From an uncultured Synechococcus sp. (GTDB lineage Bacteria > Cyanobacteriota > Cyanobacteriia > PCC-6307 > Cyanobiaceae), in the NCBI GenBank assembly GCA_913020095.1, contig CAJWAH010000114.1, forward strand, positions 1-5,058: DNA of 5,058 nt, read 5' to 3'. The translations under genes and the position numbers were made by a program. Within the stretch, counting starts at the first letter, position 1. Each line of letters starts with the position of its first letter. This document shows, one piece after another, positions 1 through 5,058 of the stretch. Under the pieces are notes generated by a model. That model saw only the letters and a program-made list of their open reading frames with translations. It did not search any database and had not been told where the DNA came from.

Positions 1-126
1 ATCTGCAGCTACCTCCTGAGCCCCACCCATGAGTGAAGTAAATGCTGCCGCGCCCAAGCCCATCCCCGCCTGTCCTAAAAACTGGCGACGGGTACGGTGC
101 AAAATGTGCTCTTGAGCTAAATTCAT
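1..126 (-). CDS. DUF1501 family protein, N-terminal 42 residues (partial, runs off the left edge)
   Basis: Reading leftward from an ATG at 126, the frame stays open for 42 codons to the window edge. The peptide begins MNLAQEHILHRTRRQFL and continues with a Gly/Ala-rich hydrophobic stretch (residues ~18-33). The twin-arginine motif TRRQFL at residues 12-17 plus that stretch looks like a Tat export signal. DUF1501 proteins, which are abundant in Planctomycetes and Verrucomicrobia and have a sulfatase/alkaline-phosphatase-like fold, typically begin this way, with an H-x-L-x-R-T-R-R-x-F-x-G-like start. The gene lies 14 bases downstream of a DUF1553 gene end on the same strand, which is the usual planctomycete pairing. 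No good Shine-Dalgarno sequence is seen in the 14-base gap. Only the signal region is visible, so the family call rests on this motif and the neighbour. It is unexpected beside cyanobacterial genes. Confidence 0.72.
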   Translation of the reverse strand, partial: MNLAQEHILHRTRRQFLGQAGMGLGAAAFTSLMGGAQEVAAD

Positions 127-182
127 TATCTTTTAGTAGATTAACGTTTCATAAACATTTCGTCGAGGTTCAAGAGCACATT
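103..182. repeat. 13-bp perfect inverted repeat flanking the DUF1501 start
   Basis: The 13 bases at 103-115 (aatgtgctcttga) are the exact reverse complement of 170-182 (tcaagagcacatt), with 54 bases between them. In the minus-strand transcript these arms could pair, placing the DUF1553 stop codon (141-143) and the DUF1501 ATG (124-126) in the loop. The arms also encode protein on both sides (NVLLN in DUF1553, QEHI in DUF1501). A translational-coupling or start-masking role is inference only. Confidence 0.5.
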
Positions 183-284
183 GCCCACCACGGTCCATGC
201 AGCCAGCTCCTCAGCCTTCATGCCATCTGGTAATGATCCTATTGGGTCGGTTGCCATCATTTTTGCTGCTGCTGTATCCTGAAC
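141..284 (-). pseudogene. DUF1553 (PSD1) domain protein, C-terminal fragment cut at the junction
   Basis: On the minus strand the frame ending at TAA (141-143) encodes about 47 residues that finish with ELAAWTVVGNVLLNLDE followed by MFMKR. The A-A-W-T-x-V-x-x-V-L-L-N-L-D-E block is the hallmark C-terminus of planctomycete DUF1549/DUF1553 (PSCyt-PSD1) proteins. These are large, often secreted proteins of uncertain function, commonly encoded directly before a DUF1501 gene, as here. Upstream of about 284 the minus frame stays open but no longer resembles the family, and the plus strand there is coding for a HAD protein. The gene is therefore missing its 5' part at this point. It may be an intact gene cut by an assembly chimera or a true remnant; the sequence alone cannot decide. 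The upstream limit given is approximate, within about 15 bases. Confidence 0.72.
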
Positions 285-724
285 TCCTGGCAGTTCAACA
301 ACCTCTGGCGCGCTCGAAAGTGCGGCAAGCCAAGGCCATGCCTGGCGCCGAGAGATTGGTGGAGCGTTTGCAGGCCGCTGAGGTGCCGCTTGCCATTGCC
401 ACCAGCAGCGGCCGCGAATCGGTGGAGATCAAGCTGGCCCCACACCCCTGGCTGCAACGCATTGCCGTGCGGGTGCATGGGGATGACCCCCAGATCCAAC
501 AGGGCAAACCCGCACCGGATCTATTCATCGAGGCGGCCCGTCGCCTGCATGTGGAGCCCGCGCAGTGCTGGGCCTTTGAGGATTCACAAGCGGGAGCCAA
601 AGCCGCGCTAGCCGCTGGCTGCCGGGTGTTTGTGGTGCCCGCTGAGGGGCTCAGCCGAAGCGACTACCCCTCAGCGGTGGACTGGCTCAGCAGCTTGAGC
701 GAGACACCTCTCGATCAGCTGTAG
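197..724 (+). CDS. HAD superfamily hydrolase (phosphatase/phosphoglucomutase-like), 5'-truncated
   Basis: The open frame from ATG 197 gives 175 residues, but only residues ~29-175 (from about 281) look like a HAD protein. Visible motifs are motif II in AIATSS (residues 67-71), the motif III lysine in GKPAPD (K104) and motif IV in FEDSQAG (E128, D129). GDD at 95-97 is also typical. Motif I (DxDGxLxDT), which carries the nucleophilic Asp, and most of the cap domain are absent; a full family member has roughly 220-240 residues. Residues 1-28 are not HAD-like and overlap antisense to the DUF1553 fragment, so ATG 197 is probably not a natural start; the next ATG is at 338. Without motif I the product would not be an active phosphatase. 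The gene ends 5 bases before the end of convergent pgi. The substrate cannot be named. Confidence 0.75.
   Translation: MQPAPQPSCHLVMILLGRLPSFLLLLYPELLAVQQPLARSKVRQAKAMPGAERLVERLQAAEVPLAIATSSGRESVEIKLAPHPWLQRIAVRVHGDDPQIQQGKPAPDLFIEAARRLHVEPAQCWAFEDSQAGAKAALAAGCRVFVVPAEGLSRSDYPSAVDWLSSLSETPLDQL
275..300. other. Breakpoint between planctomycete-type and picocyanobacterial DNA
   Basis: To the left, minus-strand DUF1553 similarity ends at about 275-284. To the right, plus-strand HAD similarity begins at about 281-287 (ELLAVQQPLA). Both genes are 5'-truncated at the same place, and base composition shifts from A+T-richer to strongly GC-rich. No transposase, tRNA or recognisable insertion-sequence end is seen here. 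A chimeric join between two organisms is the simplest reading. Confidence 0.65.
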
Positions 725-729
725 GTCGA

Positions 730-2352
730 TCAAACCTGGCGGAACTGCAGGCTCGAGGGGTCGGCCCAATCACCGCTGGCTTGAATGCCGCGGGGATTGC
801 CGCTGAGGTGGCGCAGGATGAAGAACACCGCTTCTTGATGGGCGGCATCGCCCAGCTCTTGGGCGATTTGTTGCACGCTGCGGGCGGTGCCATCGCTGAG
901 CAGCTGCTCCACCTGCTTTTGCAGATCGAGAATCGCCGCGGCCGCCTTCTTACCGGCCTCTACACCGGGCTGGTGATAGGCATTGATGTCCACCAGTTCG
1001 CCATAGAAGCCAACGGCGCGCTCAAACAACGCGATCAAGGCACCCAAGCTGGTGGCATTGAACTGGCGCAAGGTCAGCGTCATGCTCTGGCGCCCACCTT
1101 CTGAAAGGGCGGCGCGGGTGCCCTGCAGGAAACCATCGAGGAAATCTCCGGGCAGGGAATCTTCCAGAACCGGAATATCGGTTGGGTCTTCGAGAACCTC
1201 GATGAAGGTGACGAAGAAGTTGTCGACACCGTCGCGCAGTTGCTGCACGTAGGCGTGTTGATCGGTCGAGCCTTTGTTGCCGTAGACCGCAATGCCCTGA
1301 TGGACGACGCGGCCTTGCCGGTCGAGGCGCTTACCGAGCGACTCCATCACCAGCTGCTGCAGGTAGCGGCTGAACACCTCGAGGCGATCCCGGTAGGGGA
1401 GCACCACCATGTCGCGCTTGCCTTTGCCATCACCGGCCACATACCAAGACGCCGCCATCAAAGCGGCGGGGTTATCGCGCAGGCTGGGACGGCGGGTAGC
1501 GGCATCCATCACAGCAGCGCCGCGCAGGAAAGCATCGCTATCGATACCAGCCAAAACAGCGGGCAACAGGCCAACGGCACTGGTGATGGAGGTGCGGCCG
1601 CCAACCCAATCGAACATGTCGAAGCGGTTGAGCCAACCTTCAGCAGCAGCTTCCTGGTCGAGCTTGCTGTCCTTCATCGTCACCGCGACGGCGTGCTGAC
1701 TCCAACGGCAGCCGAGGCGCTCAAGGCGATCCCGGCTTTGGATCATGCCGAGATGGGGCTCAGGGGTACCGCCTGATTTGCTGACCACGATCACCAAGGT
1801 GGTCTTGAGGCGCTCGCCGAGATCGTCATAGAGCCGGCTCATGCCGGCTGGATCCACGTTGTCGAGGAAATGGAATGGCAGGCCCTGGCGGTTGTCCTGC
1901 AGGGCACGGATCATCAACAGTGGGCCCAGGCCGGAACCACCGATGCCAACCCACAGCACATCGGTGAAGGGTTCACCGTTGCTGGCCTTGAGGCGTCCAT
2001 TGAGGACATCAGCGCCAAAGCTCTGCAGACGGCGCAATTCAGCACTGATGTGCTCACCGACTGAACGATCAGGAGCCAGATCAGGGTTGCGCAGCCAGTA
2101 GTGACCCACCTGACGCCCCTCATCGGGGTTCGCGATGGCCCCTTTCTCCAGGGCATCCATGGCGGCGAACGCCTGGGCAAACGGCTGCTCAAAAGCTTCG
2201 AGCTGCTCAGCACTCACCGCCATGCGGCTGACATCGAGCCAGAGACCAAGGGGCTCGTGGTGCCAGAGCAAGTCACAGAACCGCTGCCACTGAGCCGCTG
2301 GATCAGAAGCGTTGAGGTTGGGGAGAGGGGTCGCCATGCGCGTCGTGCTCAT
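730..2352 (-). CDS. pgi: Glucose-6-phosphate isomerase
   Basis: This cytoplasmic enzyme interconverts glucose-6-phosphate and fructose-6-phosphate, linking the Calvin cycle, the oxidative pentose phosphate pathway and glycogen metabolism. The 540 residues match the full-length cyanobacterial type (about 530). The first SIS domain shows GIGGSGLGP (136-144) and SKSGGTPEP (191-199) for sugar-phosphate binding. PGI signature 1 is DWVGGRTSITSAVG (248-261), and signature 2 spans 451-468 (GELVDINAYHQPGVEAGK). Expected catalytic residues are E337 in VMESLGK, H366 in STDQHAYVQ and K468. ATG at 2352 is the longest start; ATG at 2337 (residue 6, MATPLPNL) gives 535 residues and fits the usual N-terminus (ASDxxxQWQRFCDLLW) as well or better. 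Neither has a clear Shine-Dalgarno sequence. The gene is convergent with the HAD gene and divergent from the gene at 2516. The frame is intact. Confidence 0.97.
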   Translation of the reverse strand: MSTTRMATPLPNLNASDPAAQWQRFCDLLWHHEPLGLWLDVSRMAVSAEQLEAFEQPFAQAFAAMDALEKGAIANPDEGRQVGHYWLRNPDLAPDRSVGEHISAELRRLQSFGADVLNGRLKASNGEPFTDVLWVGIGGSGLGPLLMIRALQDNRQGLPFHFLDNVDPAGMSRLYDDLGERLKTTLVIVVSKSGGTPEPHLGMIQSRDRLERLGCRWSQHAVAVTMKDSKLDQEAAAEGWLNRFDMFDWVGGRTSITSAVGLLPAVLAGIDSDAFLRGAAVMDAATRRPSLRDNPAALMAASWYVAGDGKGKRDMVVLPYRDRLEVFSRYLQQLVMESLGKRLDRQGRVVHQGIAVYGNKGSTDQHAYVQQLRDGVDNFFVTFIEVLEDPTDIPVLEDSLPGDFLDGFLQGTRAALSEGGRQSMTLTLRQFNATSLGALIALFERAVGFYGELVDINAYHQPGVEAGKKAAAAILDLQKQVEQLLSDGTARSVQQIAQELGDAAHQEAVFFILRHLSGNPRGIQASGDWADPSSLQFRQV

Positions 2353-2355
2353 CTG

Positions 2356-2413
2356 ATAACCCGTGGAAGGCTCTTCTGAACAAGGTATGCAGAAAAAACC
2401 AGGTCCGGGTTAT
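2356..2413 (-). promoter_or_regulatory. Possible 5'-leader stem-loop of pgi (8-bp arms)
   Basis: The bases ataacccg (2356-2363) and cgggttat (2406-2413) are perfect reverse complements separated by 42 bases. In the pgi transcript the 3' arm would end three bases before ATG 2352, covering the ribosome-binding zone. Arms this short in a 160-base spacer can arise by chance, so this is a weak candidate. Confidence 0.2.
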
Positions 2414-2436
2414 GGGAAGACAGTGATCAACAAAAG

Positions 2437-2452
2437 CCAAGAACATTCTTGG
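2437..2452. promoter_or_regulatory. 16-bp palindrome, candidate operator between pgi and the 2516 gene
   Basis: The sequence ccaagaa-ca-ttcttgg has two perfect 7-base arms around a 2-base centre, in the middle of the 163-base divergent spacer. It lies 84 bases before pgi ATG 2352 and 63 bases before GTG 2516. Its symmetry suits a dimeric transcription factor site. I do not recognise the consensus; it does not match the cyanobacterial LexA or NtcA (GTA-N8-TAC) forms. It is too tight and lacks a T-run, so it is not a typical terminator. Confidence 0.45.
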
Positions 2453-2453
2453 A

Positions 2454-2484
2454 TTGTGCAGTGATCTGAACTGGCCTTCATAAA
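2454..2484 (+). promoter_or_regulatory. Weak candidate sigma-70 promoter for the 2516 gene
   Basis: TTGTGC at 2454-2459 resembles a -35 box and CATAAA at 2479-2484 resembles a -10 box, with a 19-base spacer that is slightly long. It would start transcription about 25 bases before GTG 2516. The palindrome at 2437-2452 would sit just upstream of the -35 box. The match is modest and the call is tentative. Confidence 0.25.
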
Positions 2485-2515
2485 TTCAGTTTGTCAGAGA
2501 AATCTGCAAGCTCCA

Positions 2516-3301
2516 GTGCCGCTGAGCCGCTTCCCCACTGCCATTACCGCCAGTCTGTTGGGTCTAGCCGCCCTGCTTCCGGCCACCCAACCCTGGGAGG
2601 GTTGGAGTTTGCCGGCTGAGCCTGAGCTTCAACAACTCATGGCGGAAGGCGGGCAACCCAACCCAGCCGATTTCAGCCCTGAAGAACTGCAAGAGCTGCA
2701 GCGCCGCTTTGGGGTGCATGGTCCGCAGCCGGCCTTGGCTCAGCTCCTAACAGCTGGCCTGGATCAATGGCAGCCGCTGCGGCGCAACACCCTCGCGCAG
2801 ATCGAAAGCCTCGTTCCCACCATCCGCCGTGAGGCCAGGGCCCGCACCCTGAACCCCATGCTGCTGGGGGCCATCCTTTACGACGAAATTCAACATGCCA
2901 AGCCGGGCGAAAACTCCCCTTGGCTTGTGCATTCCGGCTTGCTGCAAACCCACGGGCCCGCTCAGCTCGGCGTCGAAGAGCTGATCCACCAAGGTTTGTT
3001 ACCCGCTGAACCCAGCCCCGAGCAACGCCAACAGGCCCGTGAACAACTGCTCGATCCCCAGCGCAATGTGGCCCTCCTCGCTGGAAAGATGGCTCGGCTC
3101 TCCACCGCCCTAGGCATCCCAAGCGGACACCTGCTGGAGGCCAGCAACGGCTACCGCGATGCCCACTGGATCGCCACCTTGGCCTACCTGCACAACGGCA
3201 AACTCGATTACCCGGCGCGGATCTTGGGCTACATGCAAGATCCAGCCCTGCACGCCCTGATCTACGGCCGCACCCTTCGCCCCACCAACCCGGTGATCTA
3301 G
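2516..3301 (+). CDS. Hypothetical secreted/anchored protein with lytic-transglycosylase-like core
   Basis: I do not recognise a named gene. The 261 residues start at GTG 2516; no in-frame ATG lies between it and the stop at 2462-2464, and the Shine-Dalgarno sequence is weak. Residues 5-22 form a basic-then-hydrophobic segment (RFPTAITASLLGLAALL), suggesting a signal peptide or anchor. Residues 35-65 are Gln/Glu-rich and helical. The core (about 95-235) resembles soluble muramidase/transglycosylase folds: an IRREARARTLNPMLLGAILYDE block with E124 in the position of a catalytic Glu, then HGPAQLGVEEL (146-156) like the G-x-A-Q-[LI] block, then LDPQRNVALLAGKMARL (179-195), like the 'N-I-x-x-G-x-x-L' helix. 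A role in peptidoglycan cleavage outside the cytoplasmic membrane is inference. It converges on the amidase gene with 4 bases between stops. Other possibilities are an enzymatically inert relative. Confidence 0.75.
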   Translation: MPLSRFPTAITASLLGLAALLPATQPWEGWSLPAEPELQQLMAEGGQPNPADFSPEELQELQRRFGVHGPQPALAQLLTAGLDQWQPLRRNTLAQIESLVPTIRREARARTLNPMLLGAILYDEIQHAKPGENSPWLVHSGLLQTHGPAQLGVEELIHQGLLPAEPSPEQRQQAREQLLDPQRNVALLAGKMARLSTALGIPSGHLLEASNGYRDAHWIATLAYLHNGKLDYPARILGYMQDPALHALIYGRTLRPTNPVI

Positions 3302-3305
3302 CGGC

Positions 3306-4196
3306 TCAGCAGACCAGGCCTAGGGCCGTAAGTCTGGTTTGCAGCTGCTGCCAATCAAAGCTGCGTGGGTCGCTGCGGGCATTACCCAGATCCACATGGC
3401 GGTGGGTGGTGATGGCATGGGGCTCGATCTTGTAGCGCACCATCCAGTCCGCCAGCACACGGCTCAAGGCGTCGTATTGCGCTGGGGTGTAGCCGCTGTG
3501 TTGCTGAGCTGATGTCGCCCCATCGGGAGGGGTTTCCAGGCTCACGTGCAAGGCGAAATTGTTGAGCGAGCCACTGAAGTGTTTGGAGGTGAACACCCAG
3601 CGGCCATCAAAGGCGGAGTGCCCAGCGCCGTAGGCACGCTTGCTGGGATCGACAACCTGAACAATCTCCCCTTTCTGCCCAACCAGGGTGTGATAGCTGG
3701 CTTGGTCCGCATCATTGGGATGCGGGGTGGTGAAGGTATTAATCGCGGAGCCCAGGCTGAAAACCGTTTCATGCAGAACGATCACCGCAGGGGTGGGATC
3801 AATCCGCTGGCCTTGGGCATCGACATGAACCCGCTCGCCGTAGTTGGTGGGTGCCGCATTGATCCGGCTGAGTTGCAGCGGCATCGCCACAAGCCGTTGT
3901 TGCAGGCCGCGATCCACCACAGGGCAGCTCTTCAACAGGGGGGAATCCCAGGGCTTATCAACCGGTGGCGCAGGAGTTTTGGCGTTTTCTTCCGTGGGGC
4001 CATCCACCGCCTGCTGCAACCAATCCAACATCTCCGGCTTGATCAACAAGCCAGGGCGTTCAGCGATGGGTTGGCGCTTGAGGGGTTGCAGCACAGCGAT
4101 GGTCACCAGGCCCGCTGTGGCGCAAAGCCCTGCCGCCACCAGCAGCCCGCGCCTTAACGGGCGGGACCTTGGAACCAGCTGCGACGGAGATGACAT
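3306..4196 (-). CDS. N-acetylmuramoyl-L-alanine amidase (Amidase_2/PGRP fold), membrane-anchored
   Basis: The protein likely cleaves the bond between MurNAc and L-Ala in peptidoglycan or its fragments. Of 296 residues, 10-16 are basic (RSRPLRR) and 17-37 hydrophobic, giving an uncleaved anchor or signal peptide with the enzyme on the periplasmic side. Residues ~40-120 are a linker. The Amidase_2 domain spans ~135-290: VIVLHET (H142, zinc), SYHTLVGQKGEIVQVVD (167-183), NNFALHVSLETP (212-223), THRHVDLG (H265 or H267, zinc) and SDPRSFDW (D276, zinc). AmpD has K-T-D-P at the last site; here it is R-S-D-P, so the Lys is Arg, and the AmpD Glu region reads ALHVSLE. ATG 4196 is preferred because it keeps the anchor and has GAGG four bases upstream. 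It overlaps the M61 gene end by 43 bases, implying cotranscription. No amiC/ampD symbol is justified. Confidence 0.88.
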   Translation of the reverse strand: MSSPSQLVPRSRPLRRGLLVAAGLCATAGLVTIAVLQPLKRQPIAERPGLLIKPEMLDWLQQAVDGPTEENAKTPAPPVDKPWDSPLLKSCPVVDRGLQQRLVAMPLQLSRINAAPTNYGERVHVDAQGQRIDPTPAVIVLHETVFSLGSAINTFTTPHPNDADQASYHTLVGQKGEIVQVVDPSKRAYGAGHSAFDGRWVFTSKHFSGSLNNFALHVSLETPPDGATSAQQHSGYTPAQYDALSRVLADWMVRYKIEPHAITTHRHVDLGNARSDPRSFDWQQLQTRLTALGLVC

Positions 4197-5058
4197 GCAG
4201 CCTCAGGGGCATTGGGGTCAAGCCGTAGGGACCAACGGCATGGCTGGGGAGCCGAAGGCCTCAAGGCCGTGGAGCGAACCGCCCCATCGCGGCAAAAGAG
4301 CAGCTCGTGCTGCCCACCAGCGATCAGCAAGGGGCCCAACTGCTCGGGGGAACGCAACCGTTCTGCGTCGAGGGCTAGCAGCTCGTCTCCCGGAGAGAGA
4401 CCGGCCAGCTCTGCAGGGCTATCCCGATCCACCTTGCTGATCGTCAGTTGGCCTTCTTTGAAGGTCGCCTGCAATCCGCTGTAGGGGGACTCGGCAGGAT
4501 CCGGAGAAAGATCCAAGCCCACAGTTTTTAAATAGCCAGAGAGTGGAAGCTCGTCCACGCCAGAGAGCCAGCTGTGCAGCAACGCTGGCAACTGCGGGTC
4601 GAGCTCACCGGCCAACTGCTCCACATCAGCCTGGCTATAGCCCCGGCCAGCTTGGCCAAAACGCTGCCACAACCGCTGCAGCAGCACATGCAAACCCTGG
4701 CCTCGGGCCAGCAAATGCAGGTCGAGCAGTAAGGAGACCAGGGCACCTTTGAGGTAGTAGCTGATCTGCTGGTTATCGCTATGGGCATCGCGGCGATAGA
4801 GCTTCACCCAAGCTTCTGTGGCGCTCTCCAGCAGGCTCTGCACCTGCCTGCCGGGCGTGGAGAGAAAGCGGCTGAGATCTTTGGCCAGGTCCTCGAGGTA
4901 CTCCTCTTCGCTGCAGAGCCCCGCCTGCAGAACGATGAGTTGGTCGTAGTAGCTCGTCACCCCTTCGGCAAACCACAACTCAGGAATCAACACCGCCTGG
5001 CCATAGCGGTAGGGACGCAAGCCCACGGGCCTGAGCCGCCGCACATTCCACTGATGCA
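4154..5058 (-). CDS. M61 family metallopeptidase (glycyl-aminopeptidase-like) with PDZ domain, C-terminal part
   Basis: The frame is open to the right edge, so the N-terminal part is outside the window; GTG 5044 is internal. The visible 300 codons start at HQWNVRRLRP, which continues the M61 zinc motif HExxHxWNxKRLRP; the His at 5054-5056 is the second zinc ligand. About 30 residues on, ELWFAEGVTSYY supplies the third ligand (Glu 27 counting from GTG 5044). A helical region follows (~45-165), with SYYLKGALVSLLLDLHL typical of the family. Residues ~185-262 form a PDZ domain with SPAELAGLSPGDELLALD. M61 enzymes are zinc peptidases related to Sphingomonas glycyl aminopeptidase; full members have about 550-620 residues. 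The substrate and location of this one are unknown. It precedes and overlaps the amidase gene, so both are probably on one transcript. Confidence 0.93.
   Translation of the reverse strand, partial: HQWNVRRLRPVGLRPYRYGQAVLIPELWFAEGVTSYYDQLIVLQAGLCSEEEYLEDLAKDLSRFLSTPGRQVQSLLESATEAWVKLYRRDAHSDNQQISYYLKGALVSLLLDLHLLARGQGLHVLLQRLWQRFGQAGRGYSQADVEQLAGELDPQLPALLHSWLSGVDELPLSGYLKTVGLDLSPDPAESPYSGLQATFKEGQLTISKVDRDSPAELAGLSPGDELLALDAERLRSPEQLGPLLIAGGQHELLFCRDGAVRSTALRPSAPQPCRWSLRLDPNAPEAACHLRRSWFQGPAR
4201..4204 (-). promoter_or_regulatory. Shine-Dalgarno GAGG for the amidase gene, inside the M61 coding region
   Basis: The minus strand reads tgaggctgcATG, with GAGG four bases before the start at 4196. 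It lies within the upstream M61 gene, which fits translational coupling of the two. It supports ATG 4196 over a later GTG (codon 20), which would remove half the membrane segment. Confidence 0.5.

Noticed and set aside
42..233. 63-codon plus-strand open frame at the left end
   Set aside because: The minus strand carries the recognisable DUF1501 start and DUF1553 end across the same bases; the plus peptide has no family features.
722..732. Possible terminator between the convergent HAD and pgi stops
   Set aside because: Only 5 bases separate the stop codons, and no GC stem with a T-run is seen on either strand nearby; the same holds for the 4-base gap at 3302-3305.
1240..1776. 178-codon plus-strand open frame opposite pgi (and other long frames over 781-2379)
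   Set aside because: It is antisense to a clearly intact pgi in GC-rich DNA, where such shadow frames are expected; its composition (Ala/His-rich) resembles no family I know.
2673..3122. 149-codon minus-strand open frame opposite the 2516 gene
   Set aside because: Its Gly/Ala/Arg/Trp-rich composition is typical of an antisense reading in GC-rich DNA, and the plus frame has a signal-like N-terminus and a structured core.
3546..4157. 203-codon plus-strand open frame opposite the amidase gene
   Set aside because: It is a shadow of the minus-strand Amidase_2 gene, which has recognisable zinc-ligand motifs; the plus frame has none.
1..5058. Search for CRISPR repeats, tRNA genes, transposase genes, toxin-antitoxin or defence genes
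   Set aside because: No regularly spaced direct repeats, cloverleaf-like sequence or relevant protein motifs were seen; essentially all the sequence apart from 2353-2515 is accounted for by the genes listed.

Overview
Most of the window (about 285 to 5058) reads as GC-rich genomic DNA of a picocyanobacterium of the Synechococcus/Cyanobium type. This rests on recognised protein families: a glucose-6-phosphate isomerase of the picocyanobacterial kind, a matching HAD hydrolase, and a membrane-anchored Amidase_2 protein. The first ~280 bases look different. They are visibly richer in A+T and carry, on the minus strand, the end of a DUF1553 (PSD1) protein followed by the start of a DUF1501 protein. 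That operon pair is typical of Planctomycetes and their relatives, not of cyanobacteria. The two parts meet near 275-300, where both the DUF1553 gene and the HAD gene lose their 5' parts. An assembly or cloning chimera is the simplest explanation; a real rearrangement or transfer is possible.

Layout: 1-126 (-) start of a DUF1501 protein with a Tat-like signal; 141 to ~284 (-) last 47 codons of a DUF1553 protein; ~281-724 (+) C-terminal two thirds of a HAD phosphatase; 730-2352 (-) pgi, tail to tail with the HAD gene; 2353-2515 a divergent intergenic region with a 16-bp near-perfect palindrome; 2516-3301 (+) a secreted or anchored protein with a lytic-transglycosylase-like core; 3306-4196 (-) an anchored N-acetylmuramoyl-L-alanine amidase; 4154 to the right edge (-) the C-terminal part of an M61 peptidase with a PDZ domain. 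The M61 gene runs into the amidase gene with a 43-base overlap, so these two probably form an operon.

Functionally, pgi is central carbon metabolism (fructose-6-P/glucose-6-P interconversion). The right half groups envelope-directed proteins: a possible muralytic protein, a peptidoglycan amidase and a metallopeptidase. I see no tRNA or rRNA gene, CRISPR array, insertion sequence or defence system. I do not think the window holds a new system. The points most worth checking are the junction near 285, the hairpin around the DUF1501 start and the palindrome upstream of pgi.
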